Below, piece after piece: positions 35,665-44,883 of a stretch of 64,000 nucleotides of DNA. Numbering within the stretch: the stretch's first letter is position 1; every line of letters begins with the position of its first letter. Source of the stretch: Sphingomonas carotinifaciens (GTDB taxonomy: Bacteria > Pseudomonadota > Alphaproteobacteria > Sphingomonadales > Sphingomonadaceae); NCBI RefSeq assembly GCF_009789535.1, contig NZ_WSUT01000007.1:62001-126000 (forward strand), written 5' to 3'. A model generated the notes under the pieces. The model did not search any database. It saw nothing but the letters and a program-made list of their open reading frames with translations, and was not told the origin of the DNA. The position numbers and the translations under genes are program-made.

Positions 35665-35787
35665 GGTCCGCGAAAGCACGAAGGTGCGCTCGGCGAGGTC
35701 CTCGAAAGCACGAAAGGAGGGCGCCTCCGTGAGGGCGACGGCCGAGTTCGAGCCAAACTTGGAGCGATGTTCGTGCTTTTGCGGACC
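35665..35787. repeat. Iteron cluster 2 upstream of repA (two inverted, one direct)
   Basis: Copies of the same 17-base iteron lie at 35665-35681 and 35697-35713 in inverted orientation and at 35771-35787 in direct orientation. The two inverted copies are 32 bases apart, matching the spacing in cluster 1. They lie 15-140 bases before the repA start, so RepA could repress its own promoter here or loop DNA to cluster 1. The rest of 35788-35966 shows no gene. Confidence 0.78.
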
Positions 35788-35966
35788 TACCCAGCGCGAG
35801 GTGCAGCGCGCCGCGCGTTCGGTGAGGGACGAGTAGGAAAAGCTCGGAATCATGGCTCGATGTTTATCAGGTCAGCGCCACATATCCCAGCCGCTGATAA
35901 TGCCCGTCATACCAGGGCACGTCCGTTCGCCGCGCCATAGGCGAGACCGCCCGCCCGCGCCGGCTC

Positions 35967-36425
35967 TTACCGATGCGGGGGCAGGGCGGCGATCTGCAGA
36001 TCGAGCCATTGCTCGATCGCGGATCGGAGACGCGGCAGCATCGTGACGATCGCCTTGCGGCGGTCCGTCGGGTCCGGCGCACGATTGATGAGGCCGAGCG
36101 CTTCGAGGTCCTCGATATGCCGCAACGCGGTGGTCATCGACCCGCCGCTCAGTGTGCACAGCTGTGACACCGCGATCGTGCTTCCTTCCTGCTCAGCGAC
36201 ATAGAGCTCGAGGATCATGTCCCAGCTCGGATCCGAGAAGCGAACTCCTTTGAAGCAGCTCCCGCGGCGGCGTCGGCCGGCAAGCAGCGTCTTCGCTTCC
36301 GCAAGGCGCTGGTCGGCTAACGTTCCGGTGGCGGCGGCCGCGGAAAGCAAGGTGTTCTCGACGGCCTTGCGAGGAAGGCGAACGACGACGTCGATCAGGT
36401 CGTCGTCCGATGGTGCTGGATCCAT
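35967..36425 (-). CDS. MarR-like winged-helix regulator (152 aa)
   Basis: Starts MDPAPSDDDLIDVVV. Residues ~70-150 form a winged helix: SWDMILELYVAEQEGSTIAVSQLCTLSGGSMTTALRHI in family style, then LEALGLINRAPDPTDRRKAIV as the wing. No ligand pocket is obvious. The gene overlaps the 3' end of the membrane-protein gene by 31 bases and is last in a four-gene module that ends beside the iteron region. It may regulate the module or plasmid copy functions. Confidence 0.75.
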   Translation of the reverse strand: MDPAPSDDDLIDVVVRLPRKAVENTLLSAAAATGTLADQRLAEAKTLLAGRRRRGSCFKGVRFSDPSWDMILELYVAEQEGSTIAVSQLCTLSGGSMTTALRHIEDLEALGLINRAPDPTDRRKAIVTMLPRLRSAIEQWLDLQIAALPPHR

Positions 36426-36883
36426 GATTGTCTCGATCCATTCCGCAGATAGGGCTCTGCGTCGCGAGGGAGGCGCAGCGTGCCGAGCGCCAGCGCACCA
36501 AGGGCGAGATAGGCGTAAATCCCCATTCCGGTGTGATAGGCAAAGATCGACACCTTCGGCAGCAAAGCTCCGAAAAGGCTCATAAACAAATCGCCGAGCG
36601 CGAAGCCGGCCGCCCAGATCGGCCAAAACCGGGTCGTCGTAATTCCAAGCCAGAAGAAGCCTATGGTAACACCAAGATCGACGAGTAACGTCTGACCATG
36701 GCCTGGCGCCCATACGACGGCAGACGAGAGCAGCCGCATGGCCGAGGTGAGAGCGAAACCGGCAATGTTCACCAGCACGCCCAGTCGTTCGGGACGGCCG
36801 CCGCGAATGAGAGCTAAGATTAAGACAGCCGCCATGACCGCATTGAATGCGAGGGCTAACAAAATCTCGACTCTCATCCCCAT
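36395..36883 (-). CDS. Small integral membrane protein (162 aa)
   Basis: About five hydrophobic helices (for example LLALAFNAVMAAVLILALI, LVNIAGFALTSAMRLL, LVDLGVTIGFFWLGI, YAYLALGALALGTL) with short loops and a basic C-terminus. I do not recognise the family. It lies 6 bases downstream of the next gene in the module and overlaps the winged-helix gene, so all are probably co-expressed. Confidence 0.65.
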   Translation of the reverse strand: MGMRVEILLALAFNAVMAAVLILALIRGGRPERLGVLVNIAGFALTSAMRLLSSAVVWAPGHGQTLLVDLGVTIGFFWLGITTTRFWPIWAAGFALGDLFMSLFGALLPKVSIFAYHTGMGIYAYLALGALALGTLRLPRDAEPYLRNGSRQSWIQHHRTTT

Positions 36884-36889
36884 TCTCGG

Positions 36890-37237
36890 TCAGCGAATCA
36901 CCGGCTCTGGCGCTCGCTCGTCGATCGACGCCATCGGTGGCTTGGGCACGTTCTCACCCCAACTCGTTTCTGTCAGACCGAGCTGACGTCCGACTTTAAC
37001 TGCCAGTGGGTGAGCACGCATCGCCATCTGATCCTGCCCTTCCACCAGAGCCGACAGCGCGGCAACCGTCGCCTTCACACTCCGCTGCGCAAATGCGGGC
37101 GAAATCTGGTGCGTCTCAGTCGCATCGAGCATCGTGAGAAGAAGCTGCGTGGTGTCGCGCGCCGCGAGATTGATCGACCGTTCAGCCTTGCGCAGATCGT
37201 CCGCGACGATCCGGCTGGTGTTCTCGAGTGCCTGCAT
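36890..37237 (-). CDS. Small helical hypothetical protein (115 aa)
   Basis: A helical protein starting MQALENTSRIVADDLRKAER, with coiled-coil-like heptads in the first 40 residues and no signal peptide. Unknown family. It sits 27 bases after the HTH-membrane regulator gene and 6 bases before the membrane-protein gene on the same strand. Confidence 0.6.
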   Translation of the reverse strand: MQALENTSRIVADDLRKAERSINLAARDTTQLLLTMLDATETHQISPAFAQRSVKATVAALSALVEGQDQMAMRAHPLAVKVGRQLGLTETSWGENVPKPPMASIDERAPEPVIR

Positions 37238-37264
37238 TTTGTCTCCTTGAGCGCCGCAGCGCCG

Positions 37265-37762
37265 CTACCCTGTTCTCAGACCGAGCAGGAACGACAGCGT
37301 CAGGATCACCATGCCGGCGACGGTCACGCCGATCGGGGTCACGATCGCGATGATCACGGTCCAGATCGCGGCCTGCTTCCAGGTGAGCATGTTCGCTGCC
37401 GTCGCTGCCGTCGGCATCGGCAGTGGAAGCGGCAAGACCTGATCGGCGGAAGGTAGGATAGTTGCAGGGGGTAAAGGCTCTACCCCCGCGTCGACGGCCG
37501 CAACCATGCGAGCGGCATCAACGCGAGTTGCAGCGCCAAGAAGATTGTTGGCCTTTAACAGTTGCTTATCGACAGCGCGAGGGCTCACGCCGGTGAGCGC
37601 TGCGATCTCCTTCGAGCTTCGGTGCTGATAGACATGGCGGAGATAGCAGAGCTGGCGCTCGCTCAACAAAGCGACCCGATGCAGCGGCTGTACATCTTCC
37701 TCGAGGCTCGGATTGGGTTCGTTGCGGCGCGACCGGGTCGATGCGGAAAGTGACGCTTCCAT
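37265..37762 (-). CDS. LuxR-type HTH protein with C-terminal membrane helix
   Basis: 165 residues from the ATG at 37762 (MEASLSASTRS). The GerE/LuxR helix-turn-helix spans about residues 30-80 (LSERQLCYLRHVYQHRSSKE, then IAALTGVSPRAVDKQLLKANN). After a Pro-rich linker the C-terminus is one long hydrophobic segment (AAIWTVIIAIVTPIGVTVAGMV in family style), so the DNA-binding domain is tethered to the inner membrane. It has no receiver or autoinducer domain. It heads the small module beside the replication region. Confidence 0.75.
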   Translation of the reverse strand: MEASLSASTRSRRNEPNPSLEEDVQPLHRVALLSERQLCYLRHVYQHRSSKEIAALTGVSPRAVDKQLLKANNLLGAATRVDAARMVAAVDAGVEPLPPATILPSADQVLPLPLPMPTAATAANMLTWKQAAIWTVIIAIVTPIGVTVAGMVILTLSFLLGLRTG

Positions 37763-37944
37763 GGATGGACACTGCAAGGCGGAGTGATTCGCTACCAGAA
37801 GTTTGATGATCCTTGTTTGGAACATCGATTAGGGCCGCTCAATACCTTGAGGGTTCGACGGCCCTTGGGCTTGAATCCGTGTCTTTCGAACGAGCCGAGG
37901 CCGCCGCCTGTCAGCACCGGTGTCATCTAACCGTGGCGATGATT

Positions 37945-38235
37945 TTAGGCCGGAAACATCGCGTCGATTGCGCGCGCAAGGGCGATGTCCCGCACGGTGA
38001 CGCCATTCACATCGTGGGTGGTGAGCCAGATGTCGAGACGGTCGTAGACGTTGGTCCATTCTGGATGGTGATCGGCCTTATCAGCTTCAATCCCGATCCG
38101 AACCATCGCAGCCAAGGCGTCGGCGAATGTTGCGAAGGACAGGCGACGATGCAGCGCCTTGCGCTCAGCATCATGGCGCCACGCCGGGAGCGAATTCAGG
38201 TGAGCGGTCAGCTCCCGGTCGTTAAGCGCGGTCAT
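37945..38235 (-). CDS. phhB: Pterin-4a-carbinolamine dehydratase
   Basis: About 96 residues of the PCD/DCoH family; the active-site block ADKADHHPEWTNVYDRLDIW has the conserved His pair and the WxNVY core. It dehydrates the 4a-hydroxypterin made by phenylalanine hydroxylase, the first step in cofactor recycling. It is the last gene of the Phe/Tyr operon. ATG at 38244 is possible but sits directly on the Shine-Dalgarno; the ATG at 38235 has better spacing. Confidence 0.92.
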   Translation of the reverse strand: MTALNDRELTAHLNSLPAWRHDAERKALHRRLSFATFADALAAMVRIGIEADKADHHPEWTNVYDRLDIWLTTHDVNGVTVRDIALARAIDAMFPA

Positions 38236-38247
38236 CACAGGCATCCT

Positions 38248-38919
38248 CTACGCAGCGTTGGTGACGGGGAGCAGTGCCCCAGTGATCGCACGTGCGGCTG
38301 GCGAGATCAGGAATGCGACCACATCGGCGATCGCTTCGGGTTTTGTCCAGGTCGAAGGGTCGGCGTCCGGCATATCCGCACGGTTCCGCGGAGTATCGAT
38401 GATCGCTGGAAGAATGGCGTTCACGCGGATTCGGCGAGGCCGCGATTCTGCCGCCAAGGCCTCGGTTAATCTCGCCACACCCGACTTGGCAGCGCCGTAA
38501 GGACCAAAGCCGACATTCGCTGGCTGGGAGGAATGCGCCCCAACGAAGATGATCGCTCCACCGTCCTGGAGATGGTGCAGCGCAACCGTCGCACTAGCGA
38601 CTGCGGTTGCAACGTTCGCATCGAACATAGCGCGCCAATCGGCGAGCGTGGCGGAACCCGTTTCCGACCAAAGGAAGCCGCCGGCCAGGTGGATGAAACC
38701 GTCGACATGTCCCAACCATTCAGCAGCCGCGGTGATCACGACCCGGGCATTGGCCTCGTCGGCCAGATCACCAGCAGCAAAGAATCCGAGGCCAGGCGAC
38801 AGCGGCAGTCGACCACACAAAGCGGCGACACGGTGACCCGCCTCGTTAAGACCATGTATGACGGCCGCGCCAAGTGCCCCGTCCGCCCCTGTAACGATGA
38901 TATGCATCGGATTCAGCAT
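38248..38919 (-). CDS. SDR, probable quinonoid dihydropteridine reductase
   Basis: A ~223-residue short-chain dehydrogenase: cofactor loop VTGADGALG, Ser in VGAHSS, catalytic YGAAK. The stretch IDTPRNRADMPDADPSTWT matches animal dihydropteridine reductase in pattern (DTPxNRxxMPxADxSxWT), and the small size fits. Next to phhB and in the phhA operon, its likely job is NAD(P)H-dependent reduction of quinonoid dihydropterin to tetrahydropterin. A generic SDR role remains possible. The start is 2 bases after the Rieske stop; ATG at 38907 is an alternative. Confidence 0.82.
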   Translation of the reverse strand: MLNPMHIIVTGADGALGAAVIHGLNEAGHRVAALCGRLPLSPGLGFFAAGDLADEANARVVITAAAEWLGHVDGFIHLAGGFLWSETGSATLADWRAMFDANVATAVASATVALHHLQDGGAIIFVGAHSSQPANVGFGPYGAAKSGVARLTEALAAESRPRRIRVNAILPAIIDTPRNRADMPDADPSTWTKPEAIADVVAFLISPAARAITGALLPVTNAA

Positions 38920-38921
38920 CT

Positions 38922-39284
38922 TCAGATTGTCAGTATTTGGCCAGCGATGACCGCGACAGGCCAGCTTGTAAGTCGCTGGCCTGCGCAGGGGCCACCCACG
39001 CACAAGCCGTCTTCTGGCCGGAACAACGCACCGTGCCAGCTACATGCGACGAAAGCTCCATCGCCTGTCATATAGTCGTCCAGCTTCTGAGCGAGCGGGA
39101 GCCCCGCGTGCGGGCACCGATCGACATAACCGTACGCGCAATCGCCCCTTCGCACCACGAAGCCGTGGAAGCGTCCGGCGTTCATCTGAATAACGAAGTT
39201 TCGAGCCTTCCCATCCTCAATCACGTCCAGCGGCCCGAGCGAGATGTTCGCGGGGGTAGCTACGAGGCGTTCGTCGTTGCTCAC
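38922..39284 (-). CDS. Rieske-type [2Fe-2S] ferredoxin
   Basis: A 120-residue soluble Rieske protein with both cluster motifs: CPHAGLPL (C-x-H) and CSWHGALF (C-x2-H), as in ferredoxins of ring-hydroxylating systems. No oxygenase alpha subunit of that class is near. In this operon it overlaps maiA by 4 bases, so it should be made with the Phe/Tyr enzymes. It could carry electrons to a partner encoded elsewhere or have a role in pterin or iron homeostasis. The latter is inference. Confidence 0.88.
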   Translation of the reverse strand: MSNDERLVATPANISLGPLDVIEDGKARNFVIQMNAGRFHGFVVRRGDCAYGYVDRCPHAGLPLAQKLDDYMTGDGAFVACSWHGALFRPEDGLCVGGPCAGQRLTSWPVAVIAGQILTI

Positions 39285-39925
39285 AGACGATCCGCATCCG
39301 GCTGGCGATCCGGGTGCGCTGCGTCAAACGATGGCAACGCGCGAGCAGCCGTGCCGACGGCGACCAAGCGCGGGAAAGCCGACAGCGGTACTCCAAACCG
39401 CTCCGCCGAATAGAGCTGTGGCACGATACAACAATCGGCAAAGGTCACGGTATCGCCGAACGCAAAGGCTCCTCCATGATGTGAGACCAGTGCCTCCAGA
39501 GCCTCGAACCCTTCTGTCATCCAGCGCGCGATCCAACGTCCTACCTGTTCGTCGGAGACATTCAGGTCGCCGCGCAATGCATCGAGAACGCGTAGATTAT
39601 TTAGCGGATGGATGTCGCTCACGATCAGCCCGGCCATGGCACGGACGATCGCCCGATCCACCGACGTCGATGGAAGCAACGCCGGATAGGGGTGGCGCTC
39701 CTCCAGCCACTCCAGAATGGCGAGACTTTGAGTGAGGGTTGACCCGTCGTCGATCTGGAGGGCGGGCACTAGCTTCTGGGGATTTGCCGCCGCATAGTCG
39801 AGCCGACGCTGCTCCCCGGTGCGCAAATCGTGCGGCACCTGCTCGTAGCGCACTTCCTTAACATTAAGCGCAATGCGGACGCGGTAAGACGCGCCCGATC
39901 GCCAATAATCATGCAACCGGGTCAT
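39281..39925 (-). CDS. maiA: Maleylacetoacetate isomerase (zeta GST)
   Basis: A 214-residue zeta-class glutathione transferase: N-terminal YWRSGASYRVRIALN with the active-site Ser, then NPQKLVPAL and the glutathione-contact TQSLAILEWLEERHP. It isomerises maleylacetoacetate to fumarylacetoacetate using glutathione. It overlaps fahA upstream and the Rieske gene downstream by 4 bases each, so translation is coupled through the pathway. Confidence 0.95.
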   Translation of the reverse strand: MTRLHDYWRSGASYRVRIALNVKEVRYEQVPHDLRTGEQRRLDYAAANPQKLVPALQIDDGSTLTQSLAILEWLEERHPYPALLPSTSVDRAIVRAMAGLIVSDIHPLNNLRVLDALRGDLNVSDEQVGRWIARWMTEGFEALEALVSHHGGAFAFGDTVTFADCCIVPQLYSAERFGVPLSAFPRLVAVGTAARALPSFDAAHPDRQPDADRL

Positions 39926-41235
39926 ACCGCTCTAGCTGGGACGACGGTACCGACGCACGATCCGAAGCCAATGGCCACGAAACCATCGGCTTCAAGACGA
40001 CCCGAAAGCGACAGTGTGTCGCCGTCCTCAAGGAACGTGCGCTGCTCACCGTTTGGCAGTTCGATCGGGAGGGTGCCATTGCGGGTGAGTTCGAGAAGGC
40101 TACCGAACCCGTCGGGTGTGGCAGCCGAAATGGTACCAGTACCAAGAAGGTCACCGGGATTGAGGTCGCACCCACCCACCGTGTGGTGTGCAACCATCTG
40201 CGCGATCGTCCAGTACATGCTTGAGGCCGGACCGCGGCTGAGGCGGAATGGTGGGACCCCGTCGGCTTTCATTCGTGCGGAAGCGAGCGCCACCTCCAAG
40301 GTGAGCGACAGCGCGCCCCGTTCCTGATCTGCCGGATCAAAGAGATAGGGCAAGGGAGAAGGATCACCATCCGGACGAGATGATTGCCGTGTTCGGAAGG
40401 GTGCGAGCGCTTCGGCAGTCACGATCCAAGGCGAAATGGTGGTCAAGAAATTCTTGGCCAGGAACGGCCCTAGCGGTTGATATTCCCAAGCTTGCACGTC
40501 GCGGGCAGACCAGTCGTTCAACAACGAAAGGCCCGCGATATGCTCCGCAGCGCGGTCGATCGGTATAGGCGTTCCCAGCGTGTTGCCCGACCCGATCCAC
40601 ACGCCCAGTTCCAACTCATAATCGAGTCGCCGCGTTGGTGCGAGGACGGGCGCCGGCATATCGGTCGATTTGATTTGAGCCGCGGGGCGAACGACTTGGG
40701 CACCAGACGGACGGACGGAGGACGCCCGTCCGTGGTAGCCAATTGGAACATACTTATAATTGGGCAGCAACGGGTTATCCGGCCGGAAAACCTTACCCAC
40801 GTTCGTCGCATGATGAATGCCGACATAGAAGTCCGTGTAGTCACCAATGCGCGTGGGTACGTGCATCGTACAATCGGAAATGCGTCGAAGCAGCGGGCTC
40901 ACTACCGGCTGGTTGACAGCATCCGATAGCAGCGCCGAAACCTGGGTCCGCAGGGCTGCTCGTGGACCACACCCAAGCGCCAACAGGGCATTCAGCGTAG
41001 GCGCTGCGGCGGCCTTTGCGGCGTCCAGTCCCGGCCCATTCAGTAGTCCAGCATCAGCAAGCGCGCAAAGATCCAGCACATGATCGCCGATCGCAATGCC
41101 GCCATGTGGGTCGGTGCCGGCCGTCGAGAAGATGCCAAGCGGGAGGTTCTGGATGGGGAAGTCCGAATGGCCGTTGGCTCCCGGGACCCAGCAAGTGCGC
41201 GCTGGATCGTGCGTCTCGTCGACTGTGGGTATCAC
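39922..41235 (-). CDS. fahA: Fumarylacetoacetase
   Basis: 437 residues of the FAH family. The N-terminal SH3-like domain includes [13 protein letters not shown]. The catalytic part has [20 protein letters not shown] (metal-binding Asp, catalytic His), [28 protein letters not shown] and [11 protein letters not shown]. It cleaves fumarylacetoacetate into fumarate and acetoacetate, the last step of tyrosine degradation. 4-base overlaps connect it to hmgA and maiA. Confidence 0.96.
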   Translation of the reverse strand: MIPTVDETHDPARTCWVPGANGHSDFPIQNLPLGIFSTAGTDPHGGIAIGDHVLDLCALADAGLLNGPGLDAAKAAAAPTLNALLALGCGPRAALRTQVSALLSDAVNQPVVSPLLRRISDCTMHVPTRIGDYTDFYVGIHHATNVGKVFRPDNPLLPNYKYVPIGYHGRASSVRPSGAQVVRPAAQIKSTDMPAPVLAPTRRLDYELELGVWIGSGNTLGTPIPIDRAAEHIAGLSLLNDWSARDVQAWEYQPLGPFLAKNFLTTISPWIVTAEALAPFRTRQSSRPDGDPSPLPYLFDPADQERGALSLTLEVALASARMKADGVPPFRLSRGPASSMYWTIAQMVAHHTVGGCDLNPGDLLGTGTISAATPDGFGSLLELTRNGTLPIELPNGEQRTFLEDGDTLSLSGRLEADGFVAIGFGSCVGTVVPARAV

Positions 41236-42566
41236 CTAGCGATCTCCGCCTTGGCGAAGTCGCTCCACACGTCGTCGTAGTCGAGCTGTCGCGCCGGCCC
41301 CTCCACTCCGCATTCGGCCAAACGAATGACGTGCCGCGTTTCGAACATGAACGCCATCGTGTCGTCGATCCTGTGCGGAACCAGGTCGGCCGCGACCGCG
41401 CGATCGTAAGTGGCCTTGTCGGGTCCGTGACCGTTCATCTGGTTGTGAAGCGAAGCTCCTCCGGGGACAAAGCCGCCCCCCTCCTTGGCATCATACTGAC
41501 CGGCGATGAGGCCCATGAATTCGCTCATCACGTTGCGATGAAACCAAGGCGGCCGAAAGGTCTGTTCCGCGACCATCCAGCGCGGAGGAAAAATAACGAA
41601 ATCGCAGTTTGCGGTGCCAGGCGTGTCACTCGGTGATGTCAGCACTGTGAAGATCGACGGGTCCGGATGATCAAAGCTGACCGTGTTGATGGTGTTGAAG
41701 CGCTTCAGGTCGTAGCGATAAGGTGCCAGATTGCCGTGCCATGCGACCACATCGAACGGGGAATGATCGAGCGTGGTTTCCCATAGCCCGCCCTGAAACT
41801 TTTGGATCACCGTGCAGGGTTCGGCATCATCCTCGAACCACGCGACTGGCGCCTCGAAATCGCGCGAATTTGCCAGACCGTTGGCGCCGATGGGGCCGAG
41901 ATCAGGCAAGCGAAAAAGCGCGCCGTAGTTCTCGCAGACATAGCCGCGCGCACGACCGTCCTGCAGCATCACGCGAAAGCGCACGCCGCGCGGGATCAAT
42001 GCAATCTGGAGCGGTGCGACCTCGAGGCGACCGAGTTCCGTATCAATCAGAAGCGCGCCTTCCTGCGGCACGATCAGAAGTTCGCCGTCTGCCGAGAAGA
42101 ATGCGCGCTGCATGTCCATATTGGCGGCGTAGCAGTGAATGCCAACGCCGACTTGGTCGGCCACGTTGCCGGTGCCGCCGTAAGAAACGAGGCTATCAAT
42201 CCAGTCGGTCGGTGTGTCCGGCCAAGGCAAGGGATCCCAGCGCAGGCGATTGGGATCGGGTGCCGCAGCGAATGGCGCGCTCGCAAGACGTGGTGCGCCA
42301 TAATAGCGGGTAAATGCCGGGTGCTGCGCCGTTGGACGCAGCCGATACAACCACGAACGTCGGTTCTCAGCGCGCGGCGCGGTGAACGCGCTGCCCGAGA
42401 GCTGTTCCGCGTACAGGCCGAAAGGCACGCGCTGGGGCGAGTTGCGGCCCACCGGAAGCGCGTCCCTTACAGCCTCGGTCGATACGTGGTTGCCGAAGCC
42501 GGGTATATAGCGGGCGCCCGTGTGGCCGCCCGCTTCCTCGACGTGGTCCGGATGCTGTGCCCTCAT
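41232..42566 (-). CDS. hmgA: Homogentisate 1,2-dioxygenase
   Basis: 444 residues from the ATG at 42566, which has GAGGA at good spacing; the frame is open further up to 42596. The early [31 protein letters not shown], and later [20 protein letters not shown] with metal-binding His/Glu around [14 protein letters not shown] are diagnostic. It opens the ring of homogentisate to maleylacetoacetate with Fe(II) and oxygen. It overlaps fahA by 4 bases. Confidence 0.97.
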   Translation of the reverse strand: MRAQHPDHVEEAGGHTGARYIPGFGNHVSTEAVRDALPVGRNSPQRVPFGLYAEQLSGSAFTAPRAENRRSWLYRLRPTAQHPAFTRYYGAPRLASAPFAAAPDPNRLRWDPLPWPDTPTDWIDSLVSYGGTGNVADQVGVGIHCYAANMDMQRAFFSADGELLIVPQEGALLIDTELGRLEVAPLQIALIPRGVRFRVMLQDGRARGYVCENYGALFRLPDLGPIGANGLANSRDFEAPVAWFEDDAEPCTVIQKFQGGLWETTLDHSPFDVVAWHGNLAPYRYDLKRFNTINTVSFDHPDPSIFTVLTSPSDTPGTANCDFVIFPPRWMVAEQTFRPPWFHRNVMSEFMGLIAGQYDAKEGGGFVPGGASLHNQMNGHGPDKATYDRAVAADLVPHRIDDTMAFMFETRHVIRLAECGVEGPARQLDYDDVWSDFAKAEIAR

Positions 42567-42610
42567 CGAATCCTCATTTTGCAACCTTATCAACATGCGA
42601 ACCGCGTGTT

Positions 42611-43669
42611 TCAGGCATCCACCGAGATCACACCACGGCGGATCTGGTCGAGTTCGATCGACTCGAATAGTGCTTGAAAGTTGCCGTTCCCGAATCCTTG
42701 GTTGCCCTTGCGCTGAATGATCTCGAAGAAGATCGGACCGACCATGTTTTCGGTGAAGATTTGAAGAAGAATGCCTTCGTCCTTCACATCGCCGTCGATA
42801 AGAATACGGTTCTGCTTCAGCCGCGCCAGATCCTCGCCATGCCCCGGCACACGCTTGTCGACCAGTTCGTAATACGTCTCGATCGTGTCTTGCAGACGCA
42901 CGCCCCGCGCGCGCAACATTTCGACAGTTGTGTAGATGTCTTCGGTTGTCAGCGCGAGGTGCTGAATACCCTCGCCCTGATACTCGCGGATGAACTCTTC
43001 GATCTGACTGTTTTCATCCTGGCTCTCGTTCAGCGGGATCCGGATGGCGCCATCGGGTGCAATCATAGCCTGGCTGAACAGCCCGGTAGCCTTACCCTTG
43101 ATGTCGAAGTACTTTTGTTCCTGGAAGCCGAACAAATTTGCGTAGAAGCTTGACCAAGTGCGCATTTCGCCGCGCTTGACGTTATGAGTGAGGTGATCGA
43201 GCAAGTCGAGCCCAACGTTATTTTCGGCCTCCTCCTCGCGCCAACCCTCGATCTCTTCCCAGTCGCCGTATAGGTCCTCGCCGGCCTTAACGAGGTAGAG
43301 ATAGCTCCCGCCAATCCCTTCGATTGCATAGCTGCCTTCGCCAAGCGTACCAACTGACGCATCGACTGCCTTCGCGCCTTCGGAGAGGGCGTGCGCGTAC
43401 GCGCTGGCTGGATCGTTTACGCGAAACGCCATGCCGCTGGCCGACGGACCGTGCGCGGCACGAAACTCTGCGGCCTGTCCCTCTGCGTCCCGATTCAGCA
43501 GAAGATTGATGCGTCCCTGCTTGTAGCGGATCACGTCTCGAACCGGATGGATGTGCGTAGCAACGAAGCCCATCTGTTCGAATTGACGAGCAAGCGCCGC
43601 GGGATCTGGTGAAGTGAATTCACAAAACTCGAAGCCGTCGAGACCCAGTGGATTGGCGGAAGCAGTCAT
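42611..43669 (-). CDS. hpd: 4-hydroxyphenylpyruvate dioxygenase
   Basis: A 352-residue two-domain vicinal-oxygen-chelate enzyme. The three Fe(II) ligands are visible: His in LLDHLTHNV, His in [12 protein letters not shown] and Glu in [16 protein letters not shown]. It converts 4-hydroxyphenylpyruvate to homogentisate by coupled decarboxylation and hydroxylation. It stands between tyrB (11 bases upstream) and hmgA in pathway order. Confidence 0.97.
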   Translation of the reverse strand: MTASANPLGLDGFEFCEFTSPDPAALARQFEQMGFVATHIHPVRDVIRYKQGRINLLLNRDAEGQAAEFRAAHGPSASGMAFRVNDPASAYAHALSEGAKAVDASVGTLGEGSYAIEGIGGSYLYLVKAGEDLYGDWEEIEGWREEEAENNVGLDLLDHLTHNVKRGEMRTWSSFYANLFGFQEQKYFDIKGKATGLFSQAMIAPDGAIRIPLNESQDENSQIEEFIREYQGEGIQHLALTTEDIYTTVEMLRARGVRLQDTIETYYELVDKRVPGHGEDLARLKQNRILIDGDVKDEGILLQIFTENMVGPIFFEIIQRKGNQGFGNGNFQALFESIELDQIRRGVISVDA

Positions 43670-43680
43670 GGAAGGGCCTT

Positions 43681-44883
43681 TCAGTAGCGGGGAAGATAGG
43701 GGGAGAGCGCCGCGGCGAACGATTCAATCGTCTCCAGTTGCAGCCCGGCGATGTTGATCCGGCCTGATGCCGGCATGTAGATGGCGTGACGTTCGCGAAG
43801 CTGGCTGACCGCATTTTCGTCAATCGGTAGCAGAGCGAACAGGCCCTGCTGATCCGCTATTGGCGCGAGCGCGGGGTGAGAGGCACCGAGTGCGGAGCGC
43901 AGACCATTAATGCGAGCGCACATAGATGTGAGCTCCGCACGCCATTCCGCCTTCAAGGCGGGATCGTCCAGAATGAGGCGAACCGTCGCCGCACCGTGAT
44001 CGGGAGGCATCGACCACAAGCTCCGGGCAAGCACGAGGAGCGTCTCACGGATCGGCACCGCCGCGGCCGGCGTTGCCGCCTGCACCCACAAAGCGCCGAC
44101 ACGCTCGCGATACAACGCGAAGTTCTTATCACAGCTATAGGCGACCAGCGCTTCGGGCACGGCCGCGAGCATCGCTCGCATGCCTGCTGCATCTTCGTCG
44201 AGCCCCAGGCCAAGCCCCTGATAGGCAAGGTCGATCAGCGGGATAAGGCCGCGCGCTAAGAACAACTGCGTTAGCTCATCCCACTCGCCAGGAGAGAAAG
44301 CGGTGCCAGTGGGATTGTGACAACAGCCATGCAGCAGGACGACGTCTCCAAACCGAGCCTCGGCGAGGCTGTCGACGAACGCCGCGAAGTCGATCCGCGA
44401 CTGCGCCGTGTCGAAGTAGGCATGTGTCCGAACGACCAATCCCGCTTCGCGAAAGATTGGCCCGTGGTTCGGCCAGGTCGGGGCACCGACCCAGACGAAG
44501 GTTGCGCCAGCACGCGCGAGGAGTTCGGCAGCGAGACGCAGCGCCCCCGTACCGCCAGGCGTCTGGACACCGGTAATACGGGTATCCGTCGCCAAGGGCT
44601 GCCCGAGCGCGACGTCAGCCAGCCTGTCCGTGAACCCTTGGTCGCCCTCAGCCCCGAGATAGCTCTTGGTACGCTGCTCGGCGAGCAAACGCGTCTCGGC
44701 AGCCTTGACCGCACGCATGACCGGCGTTTCACCGGTTTCGTCACGGTAGACGCCGACCCCAACGTCGATCTTGTGCGGGCGTGGATCGGCCCGGTGCATA
44801 CCGATTACCGCCAGCAGAAGGTCAGGCGGCTGTCGGTCGAGACTGCAGAATAGCGCCCGCGATGGGGCGAGAAGCTCGCTCAC
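43681..44883 (-). CDS. tyrB: Aromatic-amino-acid aminotransferase
   Basis: A 400-residue aspartate/aromatic aminotransferase of the AspC/TyrB subgroup: IDVGVGVYRDETGETPVM, VGAPTWPNHGPIF, HGCCHNPTGTAFS, LIDLAYQGLGLGLDED and the PLP Lys in SCDKNFALYRERVG. It removes the amino group of tyrosine (and phenylalanine) to give 4-hydroxyphenylpyruvate. Its start overlaps the phhA stop by 4 bases, which, with hpd downstream, fixes its role in this pathway. Confidence 0.93.
   Translation of the reverse strand: MSELLAPSRALFCSLDRQPPDLLLAVIGMHRADPRPHKIDVGVGVYRDETGETPVMRAVKAAETRLLAEQRTKSYLGAEGDQGFTDRLADVALGQPLATDTRITGVQTPGGTGALRLAAELLARAGATFVWVGAPTWPNHGPIFREAGLVVRTHAYFDTAQSRIDFAAFVDSLAEARFGDVVLLHGCCHNPTGTAFSPGEWDELTQLFLARGLIPLIDLAYQGLGLGLDEDAAGMRAMLAAVPEALVAYSCDKNFALYRERVGALWVQAATPAAAVPIRETLLVLARSLWSMPPDHGAATVRLILDDPALKAEWRAELTSMCARINGLRSALGASHPALAPIADQQGLFALLPIDENAVSQLRERHAIYMPASGRINIAGLQLETIESFAAALSPYLPRY

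Noticed and set aside
35788-35966. Small gene between iteron cluster 2 and the winged-helix gene
   Set aside because: The short frames here are Arg-rich, overlap on both strands and lack ribosome-binding sites. I see no supported gene.
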